Assembly: GCA_947489085.1 (NCBI GenBank)
Contig: CANLCJ010000014.1
Coordinates: 1-64,000, forward strand
Direction of reading: 5' to 3'
Length of the DNA: 64,000 bases
Source: an uncultured Flavobacteriaceae bacterium
Lineage (GTDB): Bacteria > Bacteroidota > Bacteroidia > Flavobacteriales > Flavobacteriaceae
The notes under the pieces were generated by a model. It was given only the letters and a program-made list of their open reading frames with translations. It had not been told where the DNA came from and searched no databases. Within the stretch, counting starts at the first letter, position 1. Each line of letters begins with the position of its first letter. Positions 39,558-48,286 of the stretch are shown here, one piece after another. The position numbers were made by a program, and so were the translations under genes.

Positions 39558-40870
39558 TATAGTTCTTCTATAGAATTAATAGAAAGGATTTCTGGTCGTT
39601 CATCTCTAATCTCTATATTAGAGATCATACTTCGTTTATCAGCATCAGGATTTTGACGTAGTAAGCTAAGAATGTTTAAGAAATCTCGTATTACTTCTCG
39701 TGGTGTTAAAAACTCATCTGCACCAGGTTTATTAAACATTTCTTCCATATATGCCTGTATATCCGCATCTGTGATATCAATACTGGTCTGGAAATTAAAG
39801 TCAAATATTTGTTTTAACTTTTTAAGCAATACGAATATTTCATTGTTATTTAAAGGCATTAATTTTAAAACTGGCTGTGTAAAATCCCTAAGCTGAGTCG
39901 TTTCGAATTTATTAGTTTCTAAACGTGTTTTTAATGCATTATAACTAAACAATCCTCTTCGTTCATTTTCCAAAAACTCTTTTGTTCCTGCAAAATTGAT
40001 AAACATATTAGATACCTTTCCTTGAAAACAATCATTGAAAATAGTGAGTATTTTTTCATAATTTTTTTCTCGCATCGTGGATGTAGCTATTTTATATAAA
40101 TTAATGGCTTCATCCAGATTAATCATAAAACCGCTATACCCCATACTAACAAAGAGTTTACAGAAGTTTTTAAGCATATCGTAGTAATTGAGGTCATTAA
40201 TAATTTCCCGAATACCTAAATCTTGTCTGGCTTCTGTCTTTGTTCTATACTCTCCTTTTAACCATTTTAAAGCATTTCTTCTTAGTAACTCATCATTTTT
40301 AATGTATCCTTCGTAGTATTTTATAACGACTAATCCAAAATCAAAACCACCTGTATCCGTTATTTCATTCACAGTGCTCATTATGTTTTTCTGAATTAAG
40401 TCAAAATACGCTTCATTTCTAATCTCAATGAGTGGTATATGATGTAATTGTGCCGTTTTAGCCACTACCTGTTCTATCCATTTATCTAATAGCGATGGTA
40501 ACGCTCCTCCTTCTGGTTTTGTCTGGATGGCTATATTATTCATAATTGCGGAATACAGTGTCAATGCTTTTCCATCATTAGAATACAATCTATTTTCTGG
40601 AGTAAAATCAGCATTGGCAACTACAAATTTTTGTTTGGTTGCCACTGTATTCAATAGATGTAACATAAATGATTTTCCAGAACCGAAATCCCCGATCCAG
40701 AATTTAACGATACTATGTCCGTTTTTAACATCTTCTAATGCTGTTGTAAATGCTTCTACTTCTAGGTCACGCCCCACAGTAATATGTTGTACGCCTATTT
40801 TAGGCACTACACCTCCTGACAAAGAGTTGATGATTGCGGTTGCTTCTTTAGATTTGATTTTTAAAGACAT
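39557..40870 (-). CDS. BREX-system BrxD-like ATP-binding protein (DUF2791)
   Basis: AIINSLSGGVVPKIGVQHITVGRDLEVEAF, FWIGDFGSGKSFMLHLLNTVA Walker A, GYSGFMINLDEAINLYKI Walker B, LTPREVIRDFLNIL. Confidence 0.82.
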   Translation of the reverse strand: MSLKIKSKEATAIINSLSGGVVPKIGVQHITVGRDLEVEAFTTALEDVKNGHSIVKFWIGDFGSGKSFMLHLLNTVATKQKFVVANADFTPENRLYSNDGKALTLYSAIMNNIAIQTKPEGGALPSLLDKWIEQVVAKTAQLHHIPLIEIRNEAYFDLIQKNIMSTVNEITDTGGFDFGLVVIKYYEGYIKNDELLRRNALKWLKGEYRTKTEARQDLGIREIINDLNYYDMLKNFCKLFVSMGYSGFMINLDEAINLYKIATSTMREKNYEKILTIFNDCFQGKVSNMFINFAGTKEFLENERRGLFSYNALKTRLETNKFETTQLRDFTQPVLKLMPLNNNEIFVLLKKLKQIFDFNFQTSIDITDADIQAYMEEMFNKPGADEFLTPREVIRDFLNILSLLRQNPDADKRSMISNIEIRDERPEILSINSIEEL

Positions 40871-40882
40871 AATTAGGTTGAT

Positions 40883-43093
40883 TTATTTTAATAATTCGTT
40901 GTAATAGGATTCTTCTATAACATAGTTATCATCTTCTTCTTCGATTAAAACTTCTCCATCTAATAATTCGGCACAACTATCATTGAGGCTATCGATGAGT
41001 TGATTTTTAAACATGCCTTGCGCCATTGCCAAAACTTCTATTTGGCGCATTGGAATGGAGAAATTATTTTCAGAAATTTTAAATAATACTTCTTTTTGAA
41101 CAGTTGTAAGTAATAAATCTTGTATAAATGGAGAATCGCTTGTATGCTGAGTTTGTTCTTTTGTTACTTCTACACCCTTCGCTATTGTATTATGTACCTC
41201 GTTATTAGACGTAGATTCGTCTCCATTTAGGTATTGATTTAGTAGTTCTACTGTTTCACTATGCTTTTCTTCTACCTCTTTAATTACTTGGGTATCTAAA
41301 GCGATTTTTTTACGTTTTGGTTCGTAGATTTTAGTAATTTCCTCTATAGCCACTTGTATATCCCTATCTAGAATTAATTTGCTGATGATATCTCTGAAAT
41401 CTGACAGCTGTTGATCAGTTTTAAAAAGTAACTTTTGCAATCTTTTATTAATCGGTTTATTATCGATCTTTTTTGATTTCAAATCATAGTATATATACTT
41501 AGCATAATACTGTAAGGCAACAATTTGATTATGCTTAGCTATTGCTTTATAAGCGTCATAAAATATATGTTCTATATTAGGATTTTTTTGATTTGATTTT
41601 TCTAATTCCGCAATACCAGTTATAAATTCTTTTTGGTTATCTGATTCTAATTTCGTCTTTAACTGACCAAAAAACACCTTCCAACGATTTACATTTTGCG
41701 CATTTAACTTTATTTGTGTTTCATAATCGGGAGCCAACACCTTTATCTTTAACTCTTCCATAATTGGAATGAGAACTGCATCTATTTTTTCTTTAAAAAT
41801 TGTTTCAATCTGTTGGTAAGGAAATTGGGTAGACACTTTTCTTTTATGCCCGAATAATTCTCTAACTACATTTTCAGCTCTTTTAAAGATTAGTAGGTAT
41901 AGATTATTTTCAATTTGTGAACTGTAATAGCCAATTTCATAAGAACCCCATTGGTACTGACTTTCGTCTTTATAATGAAGTAATACTTGCGCTTTAAATA
42001 CCTTAATTTCTTTAGCTAGTGTTGTATCATTCTTTTTTAACTGTTTGGAAAGTTCTCTTAAAATTAACAGATAATAATTTATAGTAGCAACACAACAGCC
42101 TTCAATAGACAAAAACACATTAGATGGGTTATAAAACTTATTTAGCCACGATACCTGTTGTTTATTGAGACCTAGTTTTTCCTTATATAATCGCCCGAGC
42201 TTATAAGCATCAGGATCATAATTAGAAAAACCATACTCATATTGATACCTATGGTCATGCAATTCATTGGCTTTTAATAATGATTCTGGATCGCCTTTAT
42301 CCTTTAGAAAATTCCGTAAAGTGTTTAGTGCATATGATTTCGTCTTAGAACAGCATTCTCCCAATCTTTTAAATTGTTGTTCTAATAATTTAATATCCTT
42401 GTGCTTAGTATACTCATTAATTAGATCAAAATAAAGTATAAATGCATAGTTAGAATTTCCTTCCAACGTGACAACCTCGCCTTGAAGAAAACGATCTTTA
42501 AAAGCAAAATAAAATTCTTTTTGCGCTTTATTAGCATAATTAAGATCGTCATAAGAATACACATATACATGACTCCAATATGGGATATATTTATAATCTT
42601 GTTCTTTTTCTACAGTTATATTGAACGTATTTTCAGAAACTTCTATAATACTACTTTCGGCAGCATCATCAATACTATTTGACTTAGAATCAAGTAATTC
42701 TTGAACACCACTAATGTCACATTTTGTTTTTGATTTTATACCAAAATCTAAATTATGTTTAGTAATTTCTTTTAGGCACCTTCTACAAACTTGACCTTCA
42801 TTTTTTAATCTCCCTTCTCCAAAATTAGGAACATTTATAGTATTTAATTCTAATCCACAACCTGAACAATAGCTTATATTAGGTCTATTTCCCATATTAT
42901 ATTTACTATTAAATTTTTCTTCTGACATGAATGCAAAAATTAATGTGTCTATAATTCCAAAAAACACAGAAACACAGGTCCAAGACAATAAAAAATATAA
43001 AATACCTAAACCAATTTGATTTAGGTAAAATCGATGTATCCCAAATCCTCCTAAAAATAGTGCTAACAATGTTGTTTTAGTTTTATTCTTCAA
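40883..43093 (-). CDS. TM2-domain / TerB-N / TerB-C-like protein
   Basis: N-term TM2 (LLALFLGGFGIHRFYLNQIGLGILYFLL); Cys pairs CSGCGLEL / CRRCLKEI; TerB-N-like YVYSYDDLNYANKAQKEFYFAFKDRFLQGEVVTLEGNSNYAFILYFDLI; C-term LLDGEVLIEEEDDNYVIEESYYNELL. Confidence 0.7.
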   Translation of the reverse strand: MKNKTKTTLLALFLGGFGIHRFYLNQIGLGILYFLLSWTCVSVFFGIIDTLIFAFMSEEKFNSKYNMGNRPNISYCSGCGLELNTINVPNFGEGRLKNEGQVCRRCLKEITKHNLDFGIKSKTKCDISGVQELLDSKSNSIDDAAESSIIEVSENTFNITVEKEQDYKYIPYWSHVYVYSYDDLNYANKAQKEFYFAFKDRFLQGEVVTLEGNSNYAFILYFDLINEYTKHKDIKLLEQQFKRLGECCSKTKSYALNTLRNFLKDKGDPESLLKANELHDHRYQYEYGFSNYDPDAYKLGRLYKEKLGLNKQQVSWLNKFYNPSNVFLSIEGCCVATINYYLLILRELSKQLKKNDTTLAKEIKVFKAQVLLHYKDESQYQWGSYEIGYYSSQIENNLYLLIFKRAENVVRELFGHKRKVSTQFPYQQIETIFKEKIDAVLIPIMEELKIKVLAPDYETQIKLNAQNVNRWKVFFGQLKTKLESDNQKEFITGIAELEKSNQKNPNIEHIFYDAYKAIAKHNQIVALQYYAKYIYYDLKSKKIDNKPINKRLQKLLFKTDQQLSDFRDIISKLILDRDIQVAIEEITKIYEPKRKKIALDTQVIKEVEEKHSETVELLNQYLNGDESTSNNEVHNTIAKGVEVTKEQTQHTSDSPFIQDLLLTTVQKEVLFKISENNFSIPMRQIEVLAMAQGMFKNQLIDSLNDSCAELLDGEVLIEEEDDNYVIEESYYNELLK

Positions 43094-43159
43094 TAGTTCT
43101 GTTGTTTTATGCGTATTAAGTTTTTATGTAAAAACCGTAACTTAAAATTTATTTTAACA

Positions 43160-43840
43160 CTACCTCCCACCACAAGGCCTCACCCTAGACGCTATAATTC
43201 GAGGCGTAATGGGGTCTGTATACACATCTTTATAAATAGGATGTGCGCCATTACTTGTAAAGAACTCGGTGTTATTATTGTGTCTTGTATAATGAATAAC
43301 TGGCACGCCATTTACAAAAAATGTAGAATCTTTACAGACCTTAACTTTCCGAAATGTTGCTAATACATCTTCATCTAGAGGTTTTTCGTTAGCCCTACCA
43401 TTACACTTTATTTTCTCGTAATGGTCCTCAACCCATACCATACAATCCCTTTCATAATAATCCAACAAACAGAAAACCAACCCCAAAAACAATACTATAT
43501 TAACACAGCTACTTGCATAAAATTTTCTCTTGTAAACGCTATTCTCTGTGTATGCCCTATTCTTATCACAAAAGTCTGCATAATCCTTATACCCCAAATA
43601 TGCACTTAGAGCATCTTTTGTTTCTTTATTAGGTTTTATACGCTTTCCATTCGAAATGTACCCCGTATAATAACGCTCAAACGTACCGCGCTTTAATTGC
43701 ACATTCGTGTCCTCGAATACAGCTTCTAAATGGTTTGAAAGCCCATAAGGTTTCTCTTCTTGAGAGTCTTTTTTAGCTTTTTCAAAGACGTTTTCGATCA
43801 ATTTTTGAGTCATGCCCTCGTTTTGTTTTCCTAAACCCAT
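43160..43840 (-). CDS. hypothetical membrane protein with N-terminal HTH-like domain
   Basis: TFERYYTGYISNGKRIKPNKETKDALSAYLGYKDYADF (Bacteroidota YLGY.xxxF domain), one TM helix, Cys-containing C-terminus. Confidence 0.65.
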   Translation of the reverse strand: MGLGKQNEGMTQKLIENVFEKAKKDSQEEKPYGLSNHLEAVFEDTNVQLKRGTFERYYTGYISNGKRIKPNKETKDALSAYLGYKDYADFCDKNRAYTENSVYKRKFYASSCVNIVLFLGLVFCLLDYYERDCMVWVEDHYEKIKCNGRANEKPLDEDVLATFRKVKVCKDSTFFVNGVPVIHYTRHNNNTEFFTSNGAHPIYKDVYTDPITPRIIASRVRPCGGR

Positions 43841-44010
43841 GTCTATTTACAATTTATAAAGATTTAATTTTCAAGTATTTAACTAAATGATACTAAAATG
43901 ATGAGAAGATGATACGAGAATGCTATTACTGCTTTTGCCATTCTCCTTTTAATTTGCTTCAGAATCAAAAAAGTTATGCTTTGCTAACATAACTAATGTA
44001 CATAATTGAT

Positions 44011-44030
44011 CTATGCGGTATACCGTAAAG
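44011..44030. promoter_or_regulatory. palindromic site S1 (weak match)
   Basis: CTATGCGG-TATA-CCGTAAAG; perfect core CGGTATACCG, same half-site spacing as S2-S4. Confidence 0.4.
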
Positions 44031-44037
44031 TAAAAGC

Positions 44038-44066
44038 CTTTAAATGCACAGGGAAGTCATTTAAAG
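44038..44066. promoter_or_regulatory. leader inverted repeat A
   Basis: CTTTAAATG-11 nt-CATTTAAAG, perfect 9-bp arms. Confidence 0.45.
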
Positions 44067-44118
44067 CTCTTACAATACGGTTGCCCACCCACTTCCCAAA
44101 ACAAGAAATATTAATCTG

Positions 44119-44170
44119 AAAGGATGGTATTATATAAAATCTGACCATGCTCGGACAGCCATCCTTTTGC
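44119..44170 (+). promoter_or_regulatory. leader hairpin B (attenuator/terminator-like)
   Basis: AAAGGATGG-31 nt-CCATCCTTTT, perfect 9-bp arms ending in T run, 16 nt before the ATG of the 47-aa ORF. Confidence 0.45.
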
Positions 44171-44183
44171 AAAATTTTAAATT

Positions 44184-44327
44184 ATGAAGAAAATAATATA
44201 TGCATCTGCTATTATTTTAATGGGATCAAATTTTACATCATGTGCTCCAGAAGCTTTAACTGAAGAACCTCAAGAGCAAGCCTGCTGCGGAAATGATATA
44301 CCAATTCCTCCAACGCGACCACGATAA
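44184..44327 (+). CDS. 47-aa small lipoprotein
   Basis: MKKIIYASAIILMGSNFTSCAPEALTEEPQEQACCGNDIPIPPTRPR*; lipobox NFTSC; below ORF-track cutoff; directly upstream of the histidine kinase. Confidence 0.65.
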   Translation: MKKIIYASAIILMGSNFTSCAPEALTEEPQEQACCGNDIPIPPTRPR

Positions 44328-44364
44328 AACTATAATAGTGTATTAAAAATCATATTTTAGAGGA

Positions 44365-46071
44365 ATGAAAACATTTAAAATTTCATTCCTCTTTTTTTAT
44401 ACTGTTGTAATAACAATCCATTCTATATGTAATCACAATGTACACGCTCAAAATAGTTCGGACAGTACCGCGTATCACATTCAGAATTTAAAAGAGATAA
44501 AAAATGTGGGTAATGCATGGAAAGCCATACACTTTTTTAAAAACACCTCTACCTTGTTTTTAAACCGAAAAGATTCCATTTCTGCTGCCTATCATCTTGA
44601 AATATTAGCTTTTGGTTATTTTAAAATAGGAGACGTATACAATTCTGAAACAACTGCAATAGATGCTTACAGTATTTTAGATAAAATTAATGACTCTCTT
44701 AAAACATTAGTTCCTAAAACGAGACTGCTAAATCAACTGGGCATATTATACAAACAAAAAAAAGACTATACTAATGCCTTGAGTTATTACGAGAAAGCTT
44801 TACAACTAAATACAATCTTAAAAAACAAGATATCTATTGTAAACAACATCTCTAATATTTATGCCGAGAAAGAGCAATACCAAACTGCTGTTACAAATTT
44901 AAATCATTATTATAATGATGTACTGTTACTAGAAAATTCGAGTGAAAAAGCCACTTATCTAAACAACCTAGGCTATTATCAATCTAAATTAAAAATACCC
45001 AATGCATTAAAGAAGATGGAACATGCATTAAGTATTAGAAAAGAGAAAGGAGATTTAGTTGGTCTATTTTCGAGCTATAGATATTTGACTTTACACTTTA
45101 AAGATCAAAAAAACAAAAAAGAGGCACTTAAATATGTTTCCAAAACACTGGACATAGCGCATAAACTGAATAGCCCTTCCTTTAAATTAGAAGCGCTTAA
45201 ACTCAAACTAAGCTTAAATAATAATACAACATTTAACGACTACATTGTTTTAAATGAGCATATTTTAAATGAAAAACAATTACAAGACAACAAATATGCA
45301 GCTATTAAATACGATGTAGAAAAGGAACGCGAGAAGACAAACATTATCAATTTAAAACTCAAAACAACAGAAGTTGAAAAATTAGAAGAACAGTCTAAAA
45401 GAATACTATATCAGACCATGGGATTGCTTACCATTGCATTTGCCCTGTTTTTATATTTCATTATTAAATCTAAACATAAAAAAGACAAAATACAGCATGT
45501 GTATAAAACCGAAACGCAACTTTCCAAAAAAGTTCATGACGAATTGGCTAACGACATGTCCGACCTTATCAATTTTGTAGCGCATAATACTGATATAAAT
45601 AGCACCAAAAAAGCTATACTTTTAGACAATATAGAAGATATTTATCTGCGCACTAGAGATATTTCTACGCAAACAGGAAGCATAGACCTCGAAAATTACC
45701 AAGCGAGTATTAAACACCTCTTAATGCAGCACAATAAACAGCATACAAAAGTGCTTATTCACAATATTAGCAGTATAGAATGGCACAATATTGCCGAACA
45801 TAAAAAAATGGTAATTTACAGGTGCCTACAAGAACTCATGGTAAATATGAAAAAACATAGCAATGCTAAAATGGTAAGCATAGCCTTTAAAAACAATGGA
45901 AAGAAAAAAGAAATACGCTATGTAGATGATGGCATTGGTTGTGATGTCCTAGCTGTTAAACGAAATGGCTTACTAAATGTGGAATCCCGTATAAAAGGTA
46001 TTGGTGGAAGTTTTAATTTTAAAACGTCGATGGGAGATGGATTTAAAGCTTCCATAGAATTTACTGCTTAA
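44365..46071 (+). CDS. TPR sensor histidine kinase
   Basis: Signal peptide, TPR units (LLNQLGILYKQKKDYTNALSYYEKALQLN), TM LLTIAFALFLYFII, H-box SKKVHDELANDMSDL, HATPase RYVDDGIGCD...GLLNVESRIKGIGG. Confidence 0.88.
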   Translation: MKTFKISFLFFYTVVITIHSICNHNVHAQNSSDSTAYHIQNLKEIKNVGNAWKAIHFFKNTSTLFLNRKDSISAAYHLEILAFGYFKIGDVYNSETTAIDAYSILDKINDSLKTLVPKTRLLNQLGILYKQKKDYTNALSYYEKALQLNTILKNKISIVNNISNIYAEKEQYQTAVTNLNHYYNDVLLLENSSEKATYLNNLGYYQSKLKIPNALKKMEHALSIRKEKGDLVGLFSSYRYLTLHFKDQKNKKEALKYVSKTLDIAHKLNSPSFKLEALKLKLSLNNNTTFNDYIVLNEHILNEKQLQDNKYAAIKYDVEKEREKTNIINLKLKTTEVEKLEEQSKRILYQTMGLLTIAFALFLYFIIKSKHKKDKIQHVYKTETQLSKKVHDELANDMSDLINFVAHNTDINSTKKAILLDNIEDIYLRTRDISTQTGSIDLENYQASIKHLLMQHNKQHTKVLIHNISSIEWHNIAEHKKMVIYRCLQELMVNMKKHSNAKMVSIAFKNNGKKKEIRYVDDGIGCDVLAVKRNGLLNVESRIKGIGGSFNFKTSMGDGFKASIEFTA

Positions 46072-46082
46072 TATAATTACTT

Positions 46083-46751
46083 ATGTTTCAAAACGTTTTA
46101 ATAGCCGAAGATCAAAATACAATTAACAAAGGCGTAGAAAGCACATTGCGGGAGTTAGATATCGTAAACATCACTACAAGTCAATACTGTGACGATGCGC
46201 TCTTAAAACTAAAATCTAAATTAAAGACAGATGCACCTTTCGATCTTTTAATAACAGACTTATCCTTTAAACCAGACCACAGAACACAGCATTTAAGTTC
46301 TGGAGAGGCTTTAATAGAAGCCGCACTGGGCATATCACCAAATTTAAAAATTATAGTATTTTCTATAGAACATCGTATAGGTAAAATTAAACACCTTATA
46401 GATACTTATGATATAAATGCTTATGTTGAAAAAGGCAGAGAAGAAGGTTTTGAGCTTAAAAAAGCCATTCATAATATCTTAAATAATAAAACATATTATT
46501 CCCATGGTGTAGAACAATTACTCCGTAATGCAGATGATATTTGCCAAACCGACCAATATGATGAATTATTACTACAACTTTTAGCAAAAGGCCTTAAAAG
46601 AGACCAAATTGCAAAGTACTTTAAAGAAAAACAACTTCCTGCTGGTAGCTTAAGTAGCATTGAAAAACGCATTAACAAACTTAAAGTACTTTTTGATGCT
46701 AATACTTCCGAACAACTTGTTGCAATAGGTATAGACCGTGGGTTGATATAA
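46083..46751 (+). CDS. response regulator (REC + C-terminal HTH-like)
   Basis: NVLIAEDQNTI, DLLITDLSF, YVEKGREE; C-terminal LLQLLAKGLKRDQIAKYFKEKQL...SSIEKRINKLKVLFDA. Confidence 0.85.
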   Translation: MFQNVLIAEDQNTINKGVESTLRELDIVNITTSQYCDDALLKLKSKLKTDAPFDLLITDLSFKPDHRTQHLSSGEALIEAALGISPNLKIIVFSIEHRIGKIKHLIDTYDINAYVEKGREEGFELKKAIHNILNNKTYYSHGVEQLLRNADDICQTDQYDELLLQLLAKGLKRDQIAKYFKEKQLPAGSLSSIEKRINKLKVLFDANTSEQLVAIGIDRGLI

Positions 46752-46805
46752 GAAGTAATTGCAACCTTAATTTTTATTCTAACGAAAATTCTAGATTTTT
46801 TATCT

Positions 46806-46825
46806 CCTTAAGGAATACCGTAAGG
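46806..46825. promoter_or_regulatory. palindromic site S2
   Basis: CCTTAAGG-AATA-CCGTAAGG. Confidence 0.6.
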
Positions 46826-46844
46826 TTTATATCTGGTATAACTA

Positions 46845-46852
46845 TAGTTTTG
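46845..46852 (+). promoter_or_regulatory. -7 promoter element (TAnnTTTG) ahead of YjzC-like gene
   Basis: TAGTTTTG; begins 19 bp after the end of S2. Confidence 0.5.
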
Positions 46853-46877
46853 ATTTTATTAATTTAAAACTAGAAAA

Positions 46878-47048
46878 ATGGCAAAATTACCATTAGGAAC
46901 AACAAGACGAACAGGAGAGACATGTCCAGAATCTGGAATTTGGGAATCTCAAAGTACACCATCTACAACTATCCCTTTATCAAAAGGGGAAACCTTCCCT
47001 CCATACAATAGAGTAGCAGTTACATGGAAGCTCATACAATATGCTTAG
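46878..47048 (+). CDS. YjzC-like small protein (56 aa)
   Basis: MAKLPLGTTRRTGETCPESGIWESQSTPSTTIPLSKGETFPPYNRVAVTWKLIQYA*; below ORF-track cutoff. Confidence 0.6.
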   Translation: MAKLPLGTTRRTGETCPESGIWESQSTPSTTIPLSKGETFPPYNRVAVTWKLIQYA

Positions 47049-47074
47049 AAAAAAATTGTAATATCCAAACAAGA

Positions 47075-47094
47075 CCTTACAGAATTCTGTAGGG
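47075..47094. promoter_or_regulatory. palindromic site S3
   Basis: CCTTACAG-AATT-CTGTAGGG. Confidence 0.5.
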
Positions 47095-47163
47095 TTTTCG
47101 TTCTTATAAAAATCGAATAGTACAAATTTAATAGTATATAACCACTAAAAAAACACTTATTCA

Positions 47164-48207
47164 ATGTCCAAAAATAACCTGAAAGGCAGCCTCAAAGGAT
47201 GTGGTATAATGTGTATTGGAGGTATCGCTTTTTTTGTAATCATAAGTATGATTATTGCTATACTACCCAGTTCAGCGAAAGAACTTCATAATAATGCTTT
47301 AAAAGCCTTTAATAAGCAAGATTACAGCAATGCAGTACTAAATAACACCAAAGCCATAGAAAAAGACTCATTACAGTACCAATACCACTTTTTAAACGCC
47401 AAACTATTTTTAGAATTAAAGGACACTTTAGCATCTTATTCTGCTCTGAATAAAACCGAAAAATTAATAGATAAAGCACAAGATTCTACACGACTAGCAT
47501 TTTACAAAGCACTTGTAGATTGGAAAGCTTTTAAAAAAGATACTGTTGCTATAAAAGACATACAGCACCGTTTTGTATCTAAATTCAAAACTTCCGATTT
47601 TAAAGATTTTTCGACATCTCTTTTTTATACTGCAAATAGAACACACCAATTGGGCAATTCGGAATTAGCATCAACATTTCTCAATACATTAATAGATACC
47701 ATCTCGCATCGTAAAGCAGACACAGCACATTTTAAACGCATCCATTACCAAACATCTAAACTGTTTTTTAAATATAAAGATAGCTTAAAAGGCGTTGCCG
47801 CCCTAAAAACCTTAATAAAAGCTATGCCTAACGCCAAATCAGCGCATAAAAATTTAGGTGATTATTACCTTAAAAAAACACCAAACAAAGCGATTCATTA
47901 CTATGAGAACTATCTAAAGTTAGATACGTTAGACGCTTCTATTTACAGAAATATTGCAATCGCTTATTTGGCTAAAAAACATAAAAAAAGTGCGCTAAAA
48001 TATTTTAAAATAGCTAAAAATAAAGGCGACCATCAAGCCTGCTTAAAATTAAGAACGCTAACTGCAAAAACAAGATACAATACACGTTCATTATGCTGGG
48101 ATGGGTCTACATCATACAGCACAGGTAGAGGCACCTGCTCGCATCACGGCGGTGTAAGGCGTTTACAGTACATTCCATACAAGGTATATACTGTAGAGTG
48201 TAGATGA
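47164..48207 (+). CDS. TPR protein with DUF3761-like C-terminus
   Basis: TM near N-term (GIMCIGGIAFFVIISMIIAIL), TPR units, C-term RSLCWDGSTSYSTGRGTCSHHGGVRR. Confidence 0.75.
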   Translation: MSKNNLKGSLKGCGIMCIGGIAFFVIISMIIAILPSSAKELHNNALKAFNKQDYSNAVLNNTKAIEKDSLQYQYHFLNAKLFLELKDTLASYSALNKTEKLIDKAQDSTRLAFYKALVDWKAFKKDTVAIKDIQHRFVSKFKTSDFKDFSTSLFYTANRTHQLGNSELASTFLNTLIDTISHRKADTAHFKRIHYQTSKLFFKYKDSLKGVAALKTLIKAMPNAKSAHKNLGDYYLKKTPNKAIHYYENYLKLDTLDASIYRNIAIAYLAKKHKKSALKYFKIAKNKGDHQACLKLRTLTAKTRYNTRSLCWDGSTSYSTGRGTCSHHGGVRRLQYIPYKVYTVECR

Positions 48208-48215
48208 AATTATGT

Positions 48216-48235
48216 ATTTACGGAATTCCGTAAGT
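48216..48235. promoter_or_regulatory. palindromic site S4
   Basis: ATTTACGG-AATT-CCGTAAGT; perfect 16-bp palindrome TTACGGAATTCCGTAA. Confidence 0.65.
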
Positions 48236-48254
48236 TTTAACTTATTAACAACGC

Positions 48255-48262
48255 TATGTTTG
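48255..48262 (+). promoter_or_regulatory. -7 promoter element (TAnnTTTG) ahead of yidD operon
   Basis: TATGTTTG; begins 19 bp after the end of S4. Confidence 0.55.
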
Positions 48263-48286
48263 TAATATAATTACAACACATTTGCT

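Noticed and set aside
33791-43093. Calling the operon a complete BREX system
   Set aside because: Only BrxD-like and BrxHI-like components are visible; no PglX-type methylase, PglZ, PglW/BrxC or BrxL.
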